Source: an uncultured Collinsella sp.
Lineage (GTDB): Bacteria > Actinomycetota > Coriobacteriia > Coriobacteriales > Coriobacteriaceae
DNA: 13,233 nt
Reading direction: 5' to 3'
NCBI GenBank assembly: GCA_900541875.1
Contig: UQLF01000031.1
Coordinates: 1 to 13,233 of the forward strand
Shown here: positions 10,525-13,233 of the stretch, piece after piece
Layout: each line of letters starts with the position of its first letter
Numbering within the stretch: position 1 is the stretch's first letter
The notes under the pieces: model-generated
The model's database searches: none
Seen by the model: the letters and a program-made list of their open reading frames with translations, nothing else
What the model was told of the DNA's origin: nothing
Made by a program: the position numbers and the translations under genes

Positions 10525-11913
10525 ATGATTAAGATTGCCAAGTTTGGCGGCTCGTCGGTCGCCGACGCCGAACACTTCAAGAAGATCAAGGCCATCGTCG
10601 ATGCCGACCCTGCCCGCCGTTTTGTGGTGGTTTCCGCCTGCGGCCGCCGCTTTAAGGGCGACACCAAGGTGACCGACCTGCTCTACCTGGTTAACGCGCA
10701 CGTCAAGTACCACGTGTCGTGCGAGGAACTACTCGAGGACATCGGCCAGCGCTATTTTGATATCGCTGACGAGTTGGAGCTCACCTATCCCATCCGCGAG
10801 GAGTTCGCGGCCTTTGCCGAGCGCGCCCGCTCGGGCGGCTACTCTACCGAGGAGCTCGTGAGCCGTGGCGAGTACTTCACCGCTCGCCTGATGGCGGAGT
10901 ACCTGGGCCTGCCGTTCTTGGACGCCGCGACGGTTGTGGCGTTCCATCACGACGGTACGCTCAGCATGAATCGCACCTCCGAGCTGGTGCAGGAGTACGG
11001 TCAACAGGGCGGCTTTGTTATGCCTGGTTTCTACGGCGCGACGCGTGAGGGCCAGATCAAGCTGCTCGACCGTGGCGGCGGCGATATTTCCGGCTCGATT
11101 TTGGCCAAGTGCCTGGGCGCCGACCTGTACGAGAACTGGACCGACGTCTCGGGCTTCTATTCTGCCGATCCGCGTATTGTTCCCGAGGCTCAGCCCATCG
11201 CCCGCGTTACCTACGAGGAACTGCGCGAGCTTTCGTACATGGGTGCGAGCGTCCTGCACGAGGAAGCCGTATTCCCCGTGCGTGAGGCGGGTATTCCGCT
11301 GGTCATCAAGAACACCAATGCGCCGCAGGACCCCGGCACCATCATTAGCGAGACGGCTGATGAGGGCGAGGCAGAGCCCATCATTACCGGCGTGACTGGC
11401 AAGCGCGGTTTTGTCGCCATCAACGTCGCCCGCGACCGCACCAAGCCCCGTGTTGGCTTTATGCGCCGTGCGCTTTCGGTGTTCGAGCGTTATGACGTCT
11501 CCGTCGAGCATATGCCCACCGGTGTCGACCGCTTTGGCGCCGTGGTGCAGGAGCAGGACGTGCACGACTCGCTGTACTCGCTCGTGGGCGACATTCAGCA
11601 GGAGGTCGAGCCGCTCGAGATCGAGGTTGTCGAGGGCCTGGCGCTCATCGCGACCGTCGGCCGTAACCTGCGTGGCCGCGCAGGTATCTCGGGCCATCTG
11701 TTTGGTATGCTTGGCCAGGCCGGCGTGAGCGTGCGCATGATTTCGCAGAGCTGCGACGAGATCAACATCATTATCGGTGTCGAGGAGAAGGACTTCGACC
11801 TGGCGGTTCGGACCATTTACCGTGCCTTCTCCGATGAGAACGGCATTGTGAAGGTCTCCGACCTGGAGGTCCCCGCACCGGTCGATCCCGCCCTGGCCGC
11901 GCTCCGCAAGTAG
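10525..11913 (+). CDS. lysC: Aspartate kinase (monofunctional, with C-terminal ACT domains)
   Basis: Encodes 462 residues. It phosphorylates L-aspartate to aspartyl-4-phosphate, the first step toward lysine, threonine, methionine and diaminopimelate. The amino-acid kinase domain shows KFGGSSV (6-12), SRGEYFTARLMAEYL (113-127), DRGGGDISGS (182-191) and WTDVSGFYSADPR (205-217). Two ACT-type regulatory regions follow (about 297-360 and 373-436), with VGRNLRGRAGISGHLF (378-393) and MISQSCDEINIIIGV (405-419), where feedback inhibitors bind in relatives. Which amino acid inhibits it cannot be told from sequence here; divergent placement beside thrC hints at threonine. It has no homoserine dehydrogenase fusion. 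Start: ATG at 10525, with AAAGG at 10507-10511 and a rather long 13-nt spacer, so initiation may be moderate. It reads toward asd. Confidence 0.95.
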   Translation: MIKIAKFGGSSVADAEHFKKIKAIVDADPARRFVVVSACGRRFKGDTKVTDLLYLVNAHVKYHVSCEELLEDIGQRYFDIADELELTYPIREEFAAFAERARSGGYSTEELVSRGEYFTARLMAEYLGLPFLDAATVVAFHHDGTLSMNRTSELVQEYGQQGGFVMPGFYGATREGQIKLLDRGGGDISGSILAKCLGADLYENWTDVSGFYSADPRIVPEAQPIARVTYEELRELSYMGASVLHEEAVFPVREAGIPLVIKNTNAPQDPGTIISETADEGEAEPIITGVTGKRGFVAINVARDRTKPRVGFMRRALSVFERYDVSVEHMPTGVDRFGAVVQEQDVHDSLYSLVGDIQQEVEPLEIEVVEGLALIATVGRNLRGRAGISGHLFGMLGQAGVSVRMISQSCDEINIIIGVEEKDFDLAVRTIYRAFSDENGIVKVSDLEVPAPVDPALAALRK

Positions 11914-11928
11914 CTGCCGTCCCGGTGC

Positions 11929-11952
11929 ATTTTTGGGACAAGTGCCAAAAAT
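11929..11952. repeat. Small inverted repeat just after lysC
   Basis: ATTTTTGG (11929-11936) is the reverse complement of CCAAAAAT (11945-11952). A competing pairing, GTCCC (11919-11923) with GGGAC (11935-11939), overlaps it. The loop region contains GGGACA, a word also present in the 2262-2296 repeat. The role is unknown. Confidence 0.4.
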
Positions 11953-11986
11953 CTACGGCGGGGCGTTTCGTTTCGGTTTCGTTTCG

Positions 11987-12013
11987 ACGGGGCGGGTTTC
12001 GTGCCTGCCCCGT
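11987..12013 (+). terminator. Probable terminator of lysC
   Basis: ACGGGGC (11987-11993) pairs with GCCCCGT (12007-12013) and the stem extends inward through GGG/CCT with a G-U pair. A T-rich tail, TCTTGTA, follows. It lies 73 bp after the lysC stop and suggests that asd is transcribed at least partly on its own. Confidence 0.55.
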
Positions 12014-12015
12014 TC

Positions 12016-12026
12016 TTGTATACACT
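12016..12026 (+). promoter_or_regulatory. Weak candidate -10 for asd
   Basis: TATACA/TACACT at 12019-12026 lies just after the lysC terminator and about 62 nt before the asd ATG. The only upstream -35-like hexamer is TTTCGT (11997-12002), inside the terminator. Low certainty. Confidence 0.25.
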
Positions 12027-12087
12027 GGCAACAATAATCGGCCTGCTCGGCGTGCGGGCAAAAGCCAAAACCTTTAAAGGGGGAAGC

Positions 12088-13113
12088 ATGAAACAGTACA
12101 CGGTTGCTATTTTGGGCGCGACGGGAGCCGTGGGCACCCAGATGCTCGAGTGCCTCAACGAGCAGGAGTTTCCGGTCGGTAAGCTCAAGCTGCTGGCGAG
12201 CGCGCGCTCTGCGGGCAAGACCGTCGAGTTCCGTGGCGAGCAGATCGTGATTGAGGAGGCTTGCCCCGAGGCCTTTGAGGGCTGCGACATCGTACTCGGT
12301 GCTGCCGGCGACGATATCGCCAAGGAGCTACTGCCCGAGGCCGTCAAGCGCGACGCCGTCGTGGTCGACAACAGCCATGCCTTCCGCATGGATCCCGAGG
12401 TGCCGCTGGTCGTGCCCGAGATCAATGCCGACGATATCAAGTGGCATCACGGCCTTATCGCCAATCCCAACTGCGCGACCATCATCGGCCTGGTTCCCAC
12501 GTGGCCGCTGCATCAGCTCGCCGGCGTGAAGCGCATGATTGTCTCGACGTATCAGGCGGCTTCGGGTGCCGGCGCTCCTGGTATGGCCGAGCTCGAGGCT
12601 CAGCTGGCCGCCCTGGGCCGCGGCGAGGAGATTCCCGAGCCGCACGCGTTTGCCGCCCAGCTGGCGAGCAACCTGATTCCGCAGATTGGCGGTGTCAAGG
12701 AAGAAGGCTTTACCTCCGAGGAGATGAAGCTGCAGAACGAGGGCCGTAAGATCATGCACCTGCCCGAGCTGCGCGTGAACTGCACCTGCGTGCGCGTGCC
12801 CGTGCTGCGTTCGCACTCCGAGAGCATTACGCTCGAGTTTGAGCGCGATATTACGGTTGAGGAGGCCCGTGCTGCGCTTGCCACCGCTCCCGGCGTCAAG
12901 CTGGTTGACGATATGGCTGCCGAGGATGCACACGACCGCTTCCCCATGCCGATGGACACGTCCGACCAGGACCTGATTTGGGTCGGCCGCGTGCGCCGCG
13001 ACATCTCGAACCCCGAGGCTGCGCGCGGCATCACCTTCTGGTGCTGCGGCGACCAAATCCGTAAGGGCGCGGCAACCAACGCCGTCCAGATCGCTAAGCT
13101 GCTCTGCGAGTAG
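12088..13113 (+). CDS. asd: Aspartate-semialdehyde dehydrogenase
   Basis: Encodes 341 residues. It reduces aspartyl-4-phosphate to aspartate semialdehyde with NADPH, the branch point toward lysine/DAP and homoserine. The NADP-binding motif is GATGAVG (10-16). The catalytic cysteine is C129 in ANPNCATIIGL. Q156 lies in STYQAASGAG. R236 (CVRVPV) and the acid-base H243 (RSHSE) complete the substrate site. PMPMDTSDQDLIWVGRVRRD near 287-306 matches the family C-terminus. Start: ATG at 12088, a few bases after the purine run AAAGGGGGAAG (12077-12087). An in-frame GTG at 12001 would add 29 residues across the lysC terminator and precede the GATGAVG motif with unrelated sequence. It follows lysC with a 174-bp gap containing a terminator; the two act in consecutive steps. 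The gene is complete, but sequence quality collapses 15 bp after its stop. Confidence 0.95.
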   Translation: MKQYTVAILGATGAVGTQMLECLNEQEFPVGKLKLLASARSAGKTVEFRGEQIVIEEACPEAFEGCDIVLGAAGDDIAKELLPEAVKRDAVVVDNSHAFRMDPEVPLVVPEINADDIKWHHGLIANPNCATIIGLVPTWPLHQLAGVKRMIVSTYQAASGAGAPGMAELEAQLAALGRGEEIPEPHAFAAQLASNLIPQIGGVKEEGFTSEEMKLQNEGRKIMHLPELRVNCTCVRVPVLRSHSESITLEFERDITVEEARAALATAPGVKLVDDMAAEDAHDRFPMPMDTSDQDLIWVGRVRRDISNPEAARGITFWCCGDQIRKGAATNAVQIAKLLCE

Positions 13114-13128
13114 TGTGACCTGTCCGGC

Positions 13129-13233
13129 GGGGGGGGGGGGGGGGGGTTTTGATAAAAAAAAAAAAAAAATATGGGGGGGGGGGGGGGGGGGGGGGGGGCG
13201 GGGGGCCCGGGCCCCCCCCGGGGGGGGGGGGGG
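13129..13233. other. Low-complexity homopolymer tail, probable sequencing or assembly artefact
   Basis: A run of 18 G (13129-13146), TTTT, 16 A (13154-13169), 26 G (13173-13198), then blocks of C and G fill the contig end. Poly-G is typical of signal loss in two-colour sequencing, and such runs are not expected in a bacterial chromosome. No biological feature is assigned. Confidence 0.85.

Noticed and set aside
11919..11939. GTCCC/GGGAC hairpin as the lysC terminator
   Set aside because: The stem is only five pairs and competes with the ATTTTTGG/CCAAAAAT dyad. The 11987-12013 stem with a T-rich tail is a better terminator.
12001..12087. N-terminal extension of asd by 29 codons
   Set aside because: It begins within the lysC terminator stem, lacks a ribosome site and precedes the normal start MKQYTVAILGATGAVG.
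1..13233. tRNA, rRNA, CRISPR arrays, insertion sequences with transposase, integrase
   Set aside because: Looked for on both strands; no cloverleaf-like segment, regularly spaced repeats or transposase/integrase motifs were seen. Faint or diverged tRNA-like structures cannot be excluded by eye.

Overview
The window looks like a chromosomal contig end from a high-GC member of the Coriobacteriia, most likely a Collinsella-like gut anaerobe. This is inferred from the gene set (a lone pyruvate formate-lyase activase, a DegV protein, divergent thrC and lysC), the GC-rich codon use and the ATG/GTG starts behind GGAGG-type ribosome sites. No 16S or other taxonomic marker is present, so the genus is an inference.

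Layout. (1) 1-1310: a strong hairpin closing an upstream unit, a promoter and structured leader, then a DegV fatty-acid-binding protein gene. (2) 1330-2240: pflA, the radical-SAM activator of pyruvate formate-lyase, without pflB beside it. (3) 2241-2557: an intergenic stretch with two foldback repeats and a promoter. (4) 2558-3676: a membrane-anchored class-A beta-lactamase-fold protein. (5) 3686-5124: mtnN (MTA/SAH nucleosidase) and engB/ysxC (ribosome-assembly GTPase), probably one operon. (6) 5161-6573: an accessory module, visibly more A/T-rich than its surroundings, encoding a DUF3990 protein (ADP-ribosyltransferase-like fold, probable toxin) overlapped by an HTH regulator gene (probable antitoxin/autorepressor). 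An 18-bp perfect inverted repeat overlies its putative promoter. The module is bracketed by an imperfect direct repeat made of the last codons and 3' flank of engB. (7) 6722-7480, minus strand: an exported protein resembling DUF5626 and a 34-residue single-pass membrane peptide, ending at a terminator. (8) 7501-8890, minus strand: thrB and the end of thrC, separated by long foldback elements. (9) 8904-13113: thrC (minus) diverging from lysC (plus) across a near-palindromic promoter region, then asd. (10) 13129-13233: homopolymer runs that look like assembly or sequencing artefact.

How the genes work together. lysC and asd make aspartate semialdehyde; thrB and thrC convert homoserine to threonine. 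Homoserine dehydrogenase is not in the window. mtnN recycles SAH/MTA, and pflA supports anaerobic pyruvate cleavage. The most unusual part is 5107-6626. It looks like a toxin-antitoxin-like cassette inserted at the 3' end of engB with regeneration of that gene end. A second theme is the number of long perfect foldback repeats with unrelated sequences sitting between genes (2262-2296, 2332-2399, 5161-5207, 7678-7794, 8713-8824, 11929-11952).
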